Shown: one piece after another, positions 1 to 5,040 of the stretch
Position numbering within the stretch: position 1 is the stretch's first letter
Layout of the letters: each line of letters starts with the position of its first letter
Assembly (NCBI GenBank): GCA_016870675.1
Contig: VGAU01000149.1
Location: 1 to 5,040, forward strand
DNA: 5,040 nucleotides
Source of the DNA: Actinomycetota bacterium
GTDB taxonomy: Bacteria; Actinomycetota; Humimicrobiia; Humimicrobiales; Humimicrobiaceae
Direction: 5' to 3'
Program-made: the position numbers and the translations under genes
Notes under the pieces: generated by a model
The model's input: the letters and a program-made list of their open reading frames with translations, nothing else
Databases searched by the model: none
Told to the model about the DNA's origin: nothing

Positions 1-98
1 GGATGGAAATTAAGCATCAACAGGGCTATATTAAAGAACCAGTCAGGTCCGGGGAATTCAGTGCATGGGAATCAGAACAAGTCTGGATTGAAGAATGA
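1..98 (+). CDS. 3' end of probable type II antitoxin (5' end outside window)
   Basis: An open frame runs in from the left edge and ends at TGA 96-98. The visible 31 residues begin with an ATG at position 3 (MEIKHQQGYIKEPV...) and end in an acidic, tryptophan-containing tail (AWESEQVWIEE). The stop overlaps the ATG of the MazF-like toxin by the four bases ATGA (95-98), the usual translational coupling of antitoxin-toxin pairs. A short acidic C-terminal tail matches how MazE-type and ribbon-helix-helix antitoxins wrap and block their toxin. The DNA-binding N-terminal half is not visible, so the antitoxin family cannot be named. The ATG at 3 may be only an internal methionine, since antitoxins usually have about 70-90 residues. 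The assignment rests mainly on position and the overlap, not on a recognised domain. Confidence 0.55.
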   Translation, partial: MEIKHQQGYIKEPVRSGEFSAWESEQVWIEE

Positions 99-427
99 AA
101 AGGGGAGAAGTCAGGTGGTATAAATTTACCAGACCGGATAAAAAACGTCCTGTGGTGATTCTTACCAGAAATTCGATAATAGAATTTCTGGAAGAAGTTA
201 CAGTAGCCCCTATAACTTCTATTATTAGAAATATACCTTCCGAAGTTTTTTTAAGCATAAATGATGGAATGCCAAAAAATTGTGTTATCAATCTTGACCA
301 TATACAGACTGTCTCGAAAAGTAAGATTGGATCTTTAATTACAACATTAAGTTCAGAAAAAATGTCAGAGTTACGTTCAGCAGTTCTCTTTGCGTTAGGG
401 TTTAAAATGGATTATAAAAGTTTATAA
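95..427 (+). CDS. PemK/MazF-family toxin (mRNA endoribonuclease)
   Basis: This 110-residue protein has the family's usual length. MazF/PemK toxins are small SH3-like-barrel ribonucleases that cut mRNA at short sequence motifs and arrest growth unless bound by the antitoxin. Family landmarks visible in order are the N-terminal MKRGEV-W strand (1-8), KRPVVILTR (17-25), VAPITSIIR (37-45), PSEV (48-51), the DGMPKNCVINLDHIQTV stretch (57-73), and a C-terminal helix with LSSEKMSEL...ALGF (85-103). The arginine at 18 or 25 and the TS at 41-42 correspond to the conserved region around the RNA-cleaving site. There is no good SD before ATG 95, so translation probably depends on coupling to the upstream antitoxin frame through the ATGA overlap. 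A perfect inverted repeat lies within codons 24-33. The cleavage sequence cannot be predicted from the protein. Confidence 0.93.
   Translation: MKRGEVRWYKFTRPDKKRPVVILTRNSIIEFLEEVTVAPITSIIRNIPSEVFLSINDGMPKNCVINLDHIQTVSKSKIGSLITTLSSEKMSELRSAVLFALGFKMDYKSL
165..191. repeat. Perfect 10-bp inverted repeat inside the mazF-like gene
   Basis: The left arm CCAGAAATTC (165-174) and right arm GAATTTCTGG (182-191) are exact reverse complements around the 7-base loop GATAATA (175-181). In mRNA this could fold into a hairpin early in the toxin message. Because of the symmetry, sense and antisense strands both encode the peptide RNSIIEFL across it. The sequence is seen directly. Any regulatory role is inference. 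Confidence 0.85.
412..427. repeat. Perfect 7-bp inverted repeat ending on the toxin stop codon
   Basis: TTATAAA (412-418) and TTTATAA (421-427) are exact reverse complements separated by AG, and the TAA stop of the toxin is the end of the right arm. There is no GC content and no following T-run, so it is not an intrinsic terminator. The left arm contains TATAAA (413-418). A poor -35-like TTGCGT (390-395) sits 17 bases upstream, so a weak promoter for the glycosyltransferase is possible. In DNA this AT-rich, such matches are expected by chance. Confidence 0.3.
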
Positions 428-453
428 AGTATAAGACTTGTTTAAGTAAAGCA

Positions 454-1344
454 ATGTCAGATTTTAATAAAGATAAAGAGATAAAAGATTTAGTAGTAAG
501 CATCGTAAGTTACAATAGCTTAAACTTTTTAAGGGAATGCCTGAATTCTATATTGAAAGATCCTCCGGAATTGGAATATGAAATCATAGTTGTTGACAAT
601 GCTTCCTGTGACGGTACTGCCGAATTTTTAAGAAAGAATTATCCGGAAATAATCTTAATCTCAAATAATAGGAATATTGGATTTGCCGCGGCTAATAATA
701 GAGCTATAGAAAAGTCCCGTTCAAAATATGTGCTTCTGATAAATAGTGATTGCATGGTTTACAAAAAGTCACTGGTTAATTTAGTGGAATTCATGGAAAA
801 AAATCCTGAAGTTGGGATAGCGGGACCAAAAATAGTTAATAGTGATGGAACCATTCAGTTCTCCTGCAGAAGATTTCCTTCCGTATTCAATGCTGCTGCT
901 CATACCATACTTACAAATATCTTTCCTGATAACCCTTTTTCAAAAAAATATAAACTTGCTGACATCGGCAGGGATAATCCTTTTAAAGTCGACTGGGTTT
1001 CAGGGTCCTGTATGATTATAAGAAGAAAAGCTTTAGAAGATACAGGAATTCTTGATGAAAATTATTTTATGTATGTTGAGGATTTGGATATTTGTTATAG
1101 GATGTGGCAAAAGAATTGGGAAGTGTATTACTATCCTGAAGCTGAAATAATGCATCATATTGCAGGCAGCAGCGGCAGTGGGAAAATTAAAGCAAGTTTC
1201 AGAATGCAAAAAAGTGTATTTTATTTTTTCTGGAAAAATTATAGAAGGAGTTGGAAAATTATTCTAATACCACTGCTGGTGCTGACTCTTGGGTTCAGGT
1301 TGTTCCTTACTATTATAAAAAGTCCTTTTTCAGGACAAAGATAA
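454..1344 (+). CDS. Family 2 glycosyltransferase (rhamnosyltransferase-like, membrane-tethered)
   Basis: This 296-residue protein has a GT-A fold of the GT2 family and resembles rhamnosyltransferases of the WbbL type. It would move a sugar from a nucleotide-sugar donor to a growing surface glycan at the inner face of the membrane. Visible landmarks are VVSIVSYNS (14-22), IVVDNASCDGT (45-55), NNRNIGFAAANN (71-82), the DxD-like INSD (96-99), GPKIV (124-128), the acceptor-side VSGSCMIIRR (182-191), and FMYVEDLDICYR (205-216) with the likely catalytic acidic pair E209-D210, followed by the YYPEAEIMHH strand (226-235). A hydrophobic segment at about 268-288 probably anchors the C-terminus. ATG 454 is 26 bases after the toxin stop. 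The preceding SD is weak, but no other in-frame start lies between, and the fold begins only at residue 14. Donor and acceptor cannot be read from sequence; D-rhamnose or mannose is inferred from the neighbours. Confidence 0.9.
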   Translation: MSDFNKDKEIKDLVVSIVSYNSLNFLRECLNSILKDPPELEYEIIVVDNASCDGTAEFLRKNYPEIILISNNRNIGFAAANNRAIEKSRSKYVLLINSDCMVYKKSLVNLVEFMEKNPEVGIAGPKIVNSDGTIQFSCRRFPSVFNAAAHTILTNIFPDNPFSKKYKLADIGRDNPFKVDWVSGSCMIIRRKALEDTGILDENYFMYVEDLDICYRMWQKNWEVYYYPEAEIMHHIAGSSGSGKIKASFRMQKSVFYFFWKNYRRSWKIILIPLLVLTLGFRLFLTIIKSPFSGQR

Positions 1345-1391
1345 TGTGACTTTATAGACATTTAACAGGGTTTAGGTTTTTTATATTTAAG

Positions 1392-1406
1392 ATTTTATAT
1401 TAAAAT
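1392..1406. repeat. AT-only inverted repeat in the 102-base gap
   Basis: ATTTTA (1392-1397) and TAAAAT (1401-1406) form a perfect inverted repeat around TAT. It lies about 40 bases upstream of the reductase start, in the longest gap of the block (1345-1446). It could be an operator or promoter element, but composition alone makes it likely by chance. No convincing -35/-10 pair or GC-rich terminator stem was found in this gap. Confidence 0.2.
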
Positions 1407-1430
1407 AATCACTAAAGTAAAAATAGTTAC

Positions 1431-1437
1431 GAGGGAG
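1431..1437 (+). promoter_or_regulatory. Ribosome binding site fixing the TTG start at 1447
   Basis: GAGGGAG (1431-1437) lies nine bases before TTG 1447. No ATG or GTG start lies in frame nearby, and this start puts the nucleotide-binding strand MRILITG exactly at the N-terminus as expected for the fold. Confidence 0.75.
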
Positions 1438-1446
1438 AATACGCTT

Positions 1447-2406
1447 TTGAGAATTTTGATAACAGGCATTGCAGGATTTGCCGGTAGGCATCTTACCACA
1501 TATCTGACCAATGAAGATAATCATGAAATTCTAGGAATTGACCTTAATTTAAAAAATTTTAATTCAGGTAACTCCTCCAGCAGAATAAAGCTTCTTGAAG
1601 CCGACTTAACCGATAGGCAAAAGATTTTCAGTATTATAAAAAAATTCAAACCGCAGCATGTCTATCATCTTGCAGCACAGAGCTCGGTTAGTTATTCATG
1701 GGAGAATCCTATAGAAACTTTCAGGATTAATGTTTTTGGAGGAATAAATATCCTGGAGGGCCTTAAGATTTTTTGTCCCTGCTGCAGGATTCTTATGGTA
1801 TGTACTGCTGAAGAATATGGAGAAATTAATAGTGGAAATAAAGCAATTGATGAAAATTTCAGAATTTATCCTCAAAATCCATATGCTATTAGTAAATCAG
1901 CTCTGGATTTTTTCTCTTCTGTTTATTATAGCGCATACAAACTCCCGGTATATATAAGCAGGTCATTCAATCATATTGGTCCGGGCCAGTCAGAAAGATT
2001 TGTTACTTCAGATTTTGCCAGGCAGATAGCTCTGATAGAGAGTGGCAGTCAGGACCCGGTAATAAGTGCTGGCAATCTCCAGTCTCAACGGGATTTTTTA
2101 GACGTGCGGGATGCAGTTAAAGCATACAATTATATAATAAATAAGGGAAGCGAGGGCCAGGTTTATAATGTTTGTTCAGGCAAAAAGCAGAAGATTTCAG
2201 ATTTGCTTGATATTCTTATATCATTAAGCAAAAGGTCAGATATTAAAGTGAAGATTGATAAGAGCAAGTTCAGGGCAATTGATGTTAAAATTATGTATGG
2301 AAATAACAGCAAATTAAAAGCCCAGACTGGCTGGGTTCCTGAGTATTCTATCAAAACATCACTTGAGGATACACTCAATTACTGGAGGCAGAATGCTGGA
2401 TTATAG
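1447..2406 (+). CDS. rmd: GDP-4-keto-6-deoxy-D-mannose reductase-like SDR (GDP-D-rhamnose synthesis)
   Basis: This 319-residue extended short-chain dehydrogenase/reductase is predicted to reduce the 4-keto group of GDP-4-keto-6-deoxy-D-mannose with NAD(P)H, giving GDP-D-rhamnose in the cytoplasm. The Rossmann motif is GIAGFAG (7-13), followed by D32 at the end of strand 2, EADLTD (51-56) and HLAAQSSVSYSW (74-85). The active site has T120 in CTAEEYG (119-125) and the YAISK pair Y146/K150. The reductase subfamily is suggested by FNHIGPGQ (174-181), SDFARQIALIE (188-198), GNLQSQRDFLDVRD (209-222) and VYNVCSG. These are typical of Rmd and unlike GDP-fucose synthase. The usual SS before EEYG is TA here, keeping a catalytic-type hydroxyl. 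A cysteine cluster (C110, C112, C113, C119) is unusual. The start is TTG with a good SD. Alternatives are a related GDP-sugar or NDP-sugar 4-reductase/epimerase. The dehydratase that would supply its substrate is two genes downstream. Confidence 0.8.
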   Translation: MRILITGIAGFAGRHLTTYLTNEDNHEILGIDLNLKNFNSGNSSSRIKLLEADLTDRQKIFSIIKKFKPQHVYHLAAQSSVSYSWENPIETFRINVFGGINILEGLKIFCPCCRILMVCTAEEYGEINSGNKAIDENFRIYPQNPYAISKSALDFFSSVYYSAYKLPVYISRSFNHIGPGQSERFVTSDFARQIALIESGSQDPVISAGNLQSQRDFLDVRDAVKAYNYIINKGSEGQVYNVCSGKKQKISDLLDILISLSKRSDIKVKIDKSKFRAIDVKIMYGNNSKLKAQTGWVPEYSIKTSLEDTLNYWRQNAGL

Positions 2407-2424
2407 GTCTAAATTAAAGGTGAA

Positions 2425-2430
2425 AAGGAG
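2425..2430 (+). promoter_or_regulatory. Ribosome binding site fixing the TTG start at 2436
   Basis: AAGGAG (2425-2430) lies five bases before TTG 2436. This start yields MKAVILVGGEGTRLRP, the expected N-terminus of sugar nucleotidyltransferases, so the non-ATG start is well supported. Confidence 0.8.
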
Positions 2431-2435
2431 TTAGA

Positions 2436-3551
2436 TTGAAAGCAGTAATATTAGTTGGTGGAGAGGGAACAAGATTACGTCCAATTACCTTTTTAAATCC
2501 AAAACCAATGCTGCCGCTTATAAATAAACCTTTCATGGAAAATTTTATTTTTTGGCTTAAATCTCACGGGATTAAAGATATAATCTTTTCCACTGGCCAC
2601 CTTCCGGAAATTTTTAAAAATTATTTTGGAGATGGCAGTAAGTTTGGATTAAAACTAACCTATGTTAAAGAGGAAAAACCGCTGGGTACATGCGGAGGAG
2701 TAAAAAATGTAGAGAAATATTTAGACAGCGAACGTTTTATGGTATTCAATGGTGATATTCTTTCTTCACTGGATTTGACTGATATGATAGTTTTTCATAA
2801 GAGGAAAAAAGCAGATATAACTATATCGCTGACTCCTGTTGAAGATCCTACATCTTATGGACTGGTACCTATCGATAATGAGGGGAAGGTTAAGCAGTTT
2901 CTGGAGAAGCCAAGCCAGGAAGAAATTACTACTAATTTAATTAATGCAGGGATGTATATTATCGAACCATATGTGATGAAGTTAGCGCCGGAAGGTGAAA
3001 ATTATTCTTTCGAAAGAGGACTTTTCCCCAGGGCCTTATGTGAAGGATATAAGATTTATGGATATGTTTCAGACTCCTACTGGCTGGATGTCGGAACTCC
3101 TCAAAAGTATCTGGAGGCTCATTATGATATTTTAAATAAGAAGGTAAATTTCAAATTTCCATATAAAGAGGTGCTGGAAAATATATATATAGGAAAAGGT
3201 TCAAGGTATTTAAAAAATAATTTTGTCTCCGGACCGGTTGTTATTGGTGAGAGAACCGAGATAGAGAAGGGTGCTAAAATAATGCCGCTTACAGTAATCG
3301 GAAATGACTGTTTTATCTCTAAAGGAACTGAAATTTCTGAAAGCATAATTTTTAACAATTGTAAAATTGAAAAGAATTGCCTTATAAAAAAATCTGTAAT
3401 TTCAAATAATGTGGTGATTGGCCAGAATGTAAGTGTCGAAGGGTACTCTGTCATTGGAGATAACAGTAAAATTGAAAAGAATAATGTTTTAAAGGATGGC
3501 ATTAAGATTAATGTAAATTCCAATGTCCCTGAGAGGCAAATTACTTTTTAA
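2436..3551 (+). CDS. Sugar-1-phosphate nucleotidyltransferase, probable mannose-1-phosphate guanylyltransferase
   Basis: This 371-residue enzyme joins an NTP to a sugar-1-phosphate and releases pyrophosphate; here it is predicted to make GDP-mannose from GTP and mannose-1-P. The N-terminal catalytic domain (about 1-232) shows the nucleotide-binding loop VGGEGTRLRPIT (7-18) with PKPM (22-25), GTCGGV (84-89), metal-binding NGD (105-107), FLEKP (155-159), INAGMYIIEP (169-178) and YWLDVGTPQKYL (215-226). From about 245 to 360, irregular hexapeptide repeats (VIG, SVI, IEK types) predict a left-handed beta-helix, as in the GlgC-like and bacterial/archaeal GDP-mannose pyrophosphorylase group. No phosphomannomutase domain is fused on, unlike some archaeal and bacterial homologues; a separate mutase gene lies at 4597. 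It starts 29 bases after the reductase. Glucose-1-phosphate specificity (UDP-, ADP- or dTDP-forming) cannot be excluded from motifs. The mannose assignment rests on the adjacent GDP-mannose dehydratase. Confidence 0.82.
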   Translation: MKAVILVGGEGTRLRPITFLNPKPMLPLINKPFMENFIFWLKSHGIKDIIFSTGHLPEIFKNYFGDGSKFGLKLTYVKEEKPLGTCGGVKNVEKYLDSERFMVFNGDILSSLDLTDMIVFHKRKKADITISLTPVEDPTSYGLVPIDNEGKVKQFLEKPSQEEITTNLINAGMYIIEPYVMKLAPEGENYSFERGLFPRALCEGYKIYGYVSDSYWLDVGTPQKYLEAHYDILNKKVNFKFPYKEVLENIYIGKGSRYLKNNFVSGPVVIGERTEIEKGAKIMPLTVIGNDCFISKGTEISESIIFNNCKIEKNCLIKKSVISNNVVIGQNVSVEGYSVIGDNSKIEKNNVLKDGIKINVNSNVPERQITF

Positions 3552-3590
3552 ACTTTAATTTATATAATAAAATTCTTTTTAAAAATTTTA

Positions 3591-3599
3591 AGAGGGGAG
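3591..3599 (+). promoter_or_regulatory. Ribosome binding site fixing the GTG start at 3606
   Basis: AGAGGGGAG (3591-3599) lies six bases before GTG 3606 and is the strongest SD in the window. The start gives MRALVTGITGQDG, the exact expected N-terminus of GDP-mannose dehydratases. Confidence 0.8.
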
Positions 3600-3605
3600 A
3601 TAATA

Positions 3606-4568
3606 GTGAGAGCGCTTGTTACGGGAATTACCGGTCAGGATGGGTCCTATCTGGCTGAGTTCTTACTGGACAAGGGGTATGAAGTTTATGGGATGGTAAG
3701 GCGGTCATCAGTTGAGAACTTTAACAGAATAGAGCATATAAGGGATAAGTTGAAGTTTGTCCAGGCTGATCTATTGGACCAGTTATCTATAATAGATGCA
3801 ATAAAAGAATCTAGACCTGATGAGATATATAACCTTGGCGCTATGTCATTTGTACCTACATCCTGGAAACAGCCAGTGCTCACCGGTGAATTTACAGGAT
3901 TGGGAGTAACCAGGATGCTGGAAGCGGCGAGACATATGAATAAGAATGTAAAATTTTACCAGGCTTCCAGTTCGGAGATGTTTGGGAAAGTGAGAGAGGT
4001 TCCCCAGAATGAAAATACTCCATTTTATCCACGCAGTCCTTATGGAGTAGCAAAGGTTTACGGTCATTACATGACTGTAAATTATAGGGAGAGTTATGAT
4101 ATGTTCGCCTGTAGTGGTATACTTTTTAACCATGAATCCCCCAGACGGGGTCTGGAGTTTGTTACCAAGAAAGTGACTTATGGCGCAGCTAAAATAAAAT
4201 TGGGGTTAGCAGACAGTCTCTGCCTGGGAAATTTAGATGCAAAAAGGGATTGGGGATATGCAAAAGATTATATTGAAGCAATGTGGTTGATGCTTAAACA
4301 GGATACGCCGGAAGATTATGTTATAAGTACAGGAGAGACGCATTCAGTAAAGGAGTGGGTCGAGGCTTCTTTTAAGTGCCTGGATCTTGACTGGGAGAAG
4401 TATGTAAAAATTGATAAAAGTTTTATCCGGCCTGTTGATGTGGATCTTCTGGTGGGAGATTCTTCTAAAGCCGAAAAAAAGCTGGGGTGGAAAACAAAGG
4501 TTAATTTTAACGGGCTGGTAAAAATTATGGTTGAATATGATTATAATTATTTAAAAAAACAAATGTAA
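3606..4568 (+). CDS. gmd: GDP-mannose 4,6-dehydratase
   Basis: This 320-residue extended SDR converts GDP-D-mannose to GDP-4-keto-6-deoxy-D-mannose using tightly bound NADP, in the cytoplasm. It has the family signatures throughout: GITGQDGSYLAE (7-18), the NADP-phosphate loop RRSS (32-35), NLGAMSFVPTSW (76-87), SSSEMFG (121-127) with S122 and E124 at the catalytic positions, SPYGVAKVYGH (144-154) with Y146 and K150, FNHESPRRGLEFVT (174-187), LGNLDAKRDWGYAKDY (207-222), GETHSVKEWVE (243-253) and RPVDVDLLVGD (275-285). The length matches the shorter bacterial form. The GTG start has a strong SD. It lies 54 bases after the nucleotidyltransferase and 28 before the mutase. Its product could feed GDP-D-rhamnose, GDP-L-fucose, GDP-perosamine or similar pathways; the Rmd-like gene at 1447 makes D-rhamnose the best guess. 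No defects are seen, and this is the most secure functional call in the window. Confidence 0.96.
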   Translation: MRALVTGITGQDGSYLAEFLLDKGYEVYGMVRRSSVENFNRIEHIRDKLKFVQADLLDQLSIIDAIKESRPDEIYNLGAMSFVPTSWKQPVLTGEFTGLGVTRMLEAARHMNKNVKFYQASSSEMFGKVREVPQNENTPFYPRSPYGVAKVYGHYMTVNYRESYDMFACSGILFNHESPRRGLEFVTKKVTYGAAKIKLGLADSLCLGNLDAKRDWGYAKDYIEAMWLMLKQDTPEDYVISTGETHSVKEWVEASFKCLDLDWEKYVKIDKSFIRPVDVDLLVGDSSKAEKKLGWKTKVNFNGLVKIMVEYDYNYLKKQM

Positions 4569-4580
4569 TAATTGGTTACT

Positions 4581-4587
4581 GGAGGAG
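4581..4587 (+). promoter_or_regulatory. Ribosome binding site of the mutase gene
   Basis: GGAGGAG (4581-4587) lies nine bases before ATG 4597. It favours that start over the in-frame ATG at 4609, although both precede the conserved KFGTDGWR motif. Confidence 0.7.
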
Positions 4588-4596
4588 TTATACTTA

Positions 4597-5040
4597 ATGG
4601 AAAAAACAATGATAAAATTCGGAACTGATGGCTGGAGAGATATAATAGCTGACCAGTTCACTTTCGAAAAAGTAAAAGCTGTTTCCCAGGGAGTGAGCAA
4701 TTACCTTAAGAAAAAAGTAGGAGACAGCCGGATACCATGTGTGGCATTGGGATATGATACCAGATTTCTTTCCGAGAGGTTCGCTCAAGCAGCTGCAGAA
4801 ATCTTTAGACTGAACGGTATTAACGTCTACTTTTCTGACCGGATTATTCCAACACCTATTCTTTCTTATGCTGTGCTTGAAAGGAAAGCTGATCTGGGGA
4901 TTATGATTACTGCAAGTCATAACCCTTATTATTACAATGGTTATAAAATTAAAGACCCTTTTGGCGGCTCGGCTGCTGTGGATATAATAATGAAGATTGA
5001 AGATGAAATCAGTGAAGTATTTAAAAATACTGCAAAATAC
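4597..5040 (+). CDS. Phosphomannomutase/phosphoglucomutase, N-terminal part (runs off window)
   Basis: 148 codons are open to the window end with no stop; full family members have roughly 450-480 residues, so about one third is visible. Alpha-D-phosphohexomutases interconvert hexose-6-phosphate and hexose-1-phosphate through a phosphoserine. Visible motifs are KFGTDGWR (7-14), FTFEKVKAV (21-29), LGYDTRFLSERFA (51-63), PTPILSYAV (85-93), and the active-site loop MITASHNP (103-110), where S107 is the residue expected to carry the phosphate. NGYKIKDPFGG (114-124) follows. The metal-binding DGD loop and the sugar-specificity loop lie outside the window, so mannose versus glucose preference cannot be judged. 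Beside the nucleotidyltransferase and dehydratase, a role in making mannose-1-phosphate is inferred. It is 28 bases after the dehydratase on the same strand, probably co-transcribed. Confidence 0.92.
   Translation, partial: MEKTMIKFGTDGWRDIIADQFTFEKVKAVSQGVSNYLKKKVGDSRIPCVALGYDTRFLSERFAQAAAEIFRLNGINVYFSDRIIPTPILSYAVLERKADLGIMITASHNPYYYNGYKIKDPFGGSAAVDIIMKIEDEISEVFKNTAKY

Noticed and set aside
58..291. Antisense open frame of 77 codons opposite the toxin gene
   Set aside because: It mirrors the MazF-like gene. Its resemblance to the sense protein (RNSIIEFL) is fully explained by the inverted repeat at 165-191, and it has no family motifs.
1322..1336. Possible hairpin GTCC...GGAC at the glycosyltransferase end
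   Set aside because: The stem is only 4 bp, lies inside the coding region and has no following T-tract, so it does not qualify as a terminator.
3122..3523. Antisense open frame of 133 codons opposite the nucleotidyltransferase beta-helix
   Set aside because: It is a hydrophobic-looking shadow frame with no recognisable domain. The sense strand has a clear, motif-rich gene of the expected length.
3563..3568. Perfect TATAAT box in the gap before the dehydratase
   Set aside because: No acceptable -35 element lies 16-18 bases upstream, and the gap is nearly all A/T, where TATAAT is expected by chance.
3576..3589. TTTTTAAAAATTTT symmetry before the dehydratase SD
   Set aside because: It is an A/T-only run symmetry without a GC stem, so it is neither a terminator nor a convincing operator.
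4594..4920. Antisense open frame of 108 codons opposite the mutase
   Set aside because: The sense strand encodes the phosphohexomutase motifs FGTDGWR and TASHNP. The antisense frame has no supporting features.
1..5040. CRISPR array, tRNA, rRNA, insertion sequence, riboswitch or phage elements
   Set aside because: Reading through found no regularly spaced direct repeats, no tRNA-like cloverleaf, no transposase or integrase motifs, and no gap long enough for a known riboswitch. The longest gene-free gap is 102 bases.

Overview
The window reads as a stretch of an AT-rich bacterial chromosome. A+T dominates third codon positions and intergenic gaps. Purine-rich Shine-Dalgarno (SD) sequences are strong, and TTG and GTG starts are common. 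This fits a low-GC bacterium (Firmicutes-like or a deep-branching uncultured lineage), but the sequence alone does not place it further. All supported genes lie on the + strand and gaps are short.

Layout. Bases 1-98 hold the 3' end of a small ORF, probably the antitoxin of a type II toxin-antitoxin pair. Its stop overlaps the start of a PemK/MazF-family mRNA endoribonuclease toxin (95-427) in an ATGA junction. After 26 bases comes a polysaccharide-type block: a family 2 glycosyltransferase (454-1344); a 102-base AT-rich gap; a GDP-4-keto-6-deoxy-D-mannose reductase-like SDR (1447-2406, TTG start); a sugar-1-phosphate nucleotidyltransferase with a C-terminal left-handed beta-helix (2436-3551, TTG start); a GDP-mannose 4,6-dehydratase (3606-4568, GTG start); and the first 148 codons of a phosphomannomutase/phosphoglucomutase (4597 to the window end).

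How the genes work together. The last four genes form a logical pathway. The mutase turns mannose-6-P into mannose-1-P, the nucleotidyltransferase makes GDP-mannose, the dehydratase makes GDP-4-keto-6-deoxy-D-mannose, and the reductase makes GDP-D-rhamnose. The glycosyltransferase could then transfer that or a related sugar to a surface glycan. Substrate assignments for the mutase, nucleotidyltransferase and glycosyltransferase are inferred from this context. No transcription terminator was seen between any of the genes.

I found no evidence of a wholly new system. The most unusual sequence signal is a perfect 10-bp inverted repeat inside the toxin gene (165-191), which makes both strands encode the same eight-residue peptide. 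Also worth noting are a perfect 7-bp inverted repeat ending on the toxin stop codon, and a cysteine cluster in the reductase.
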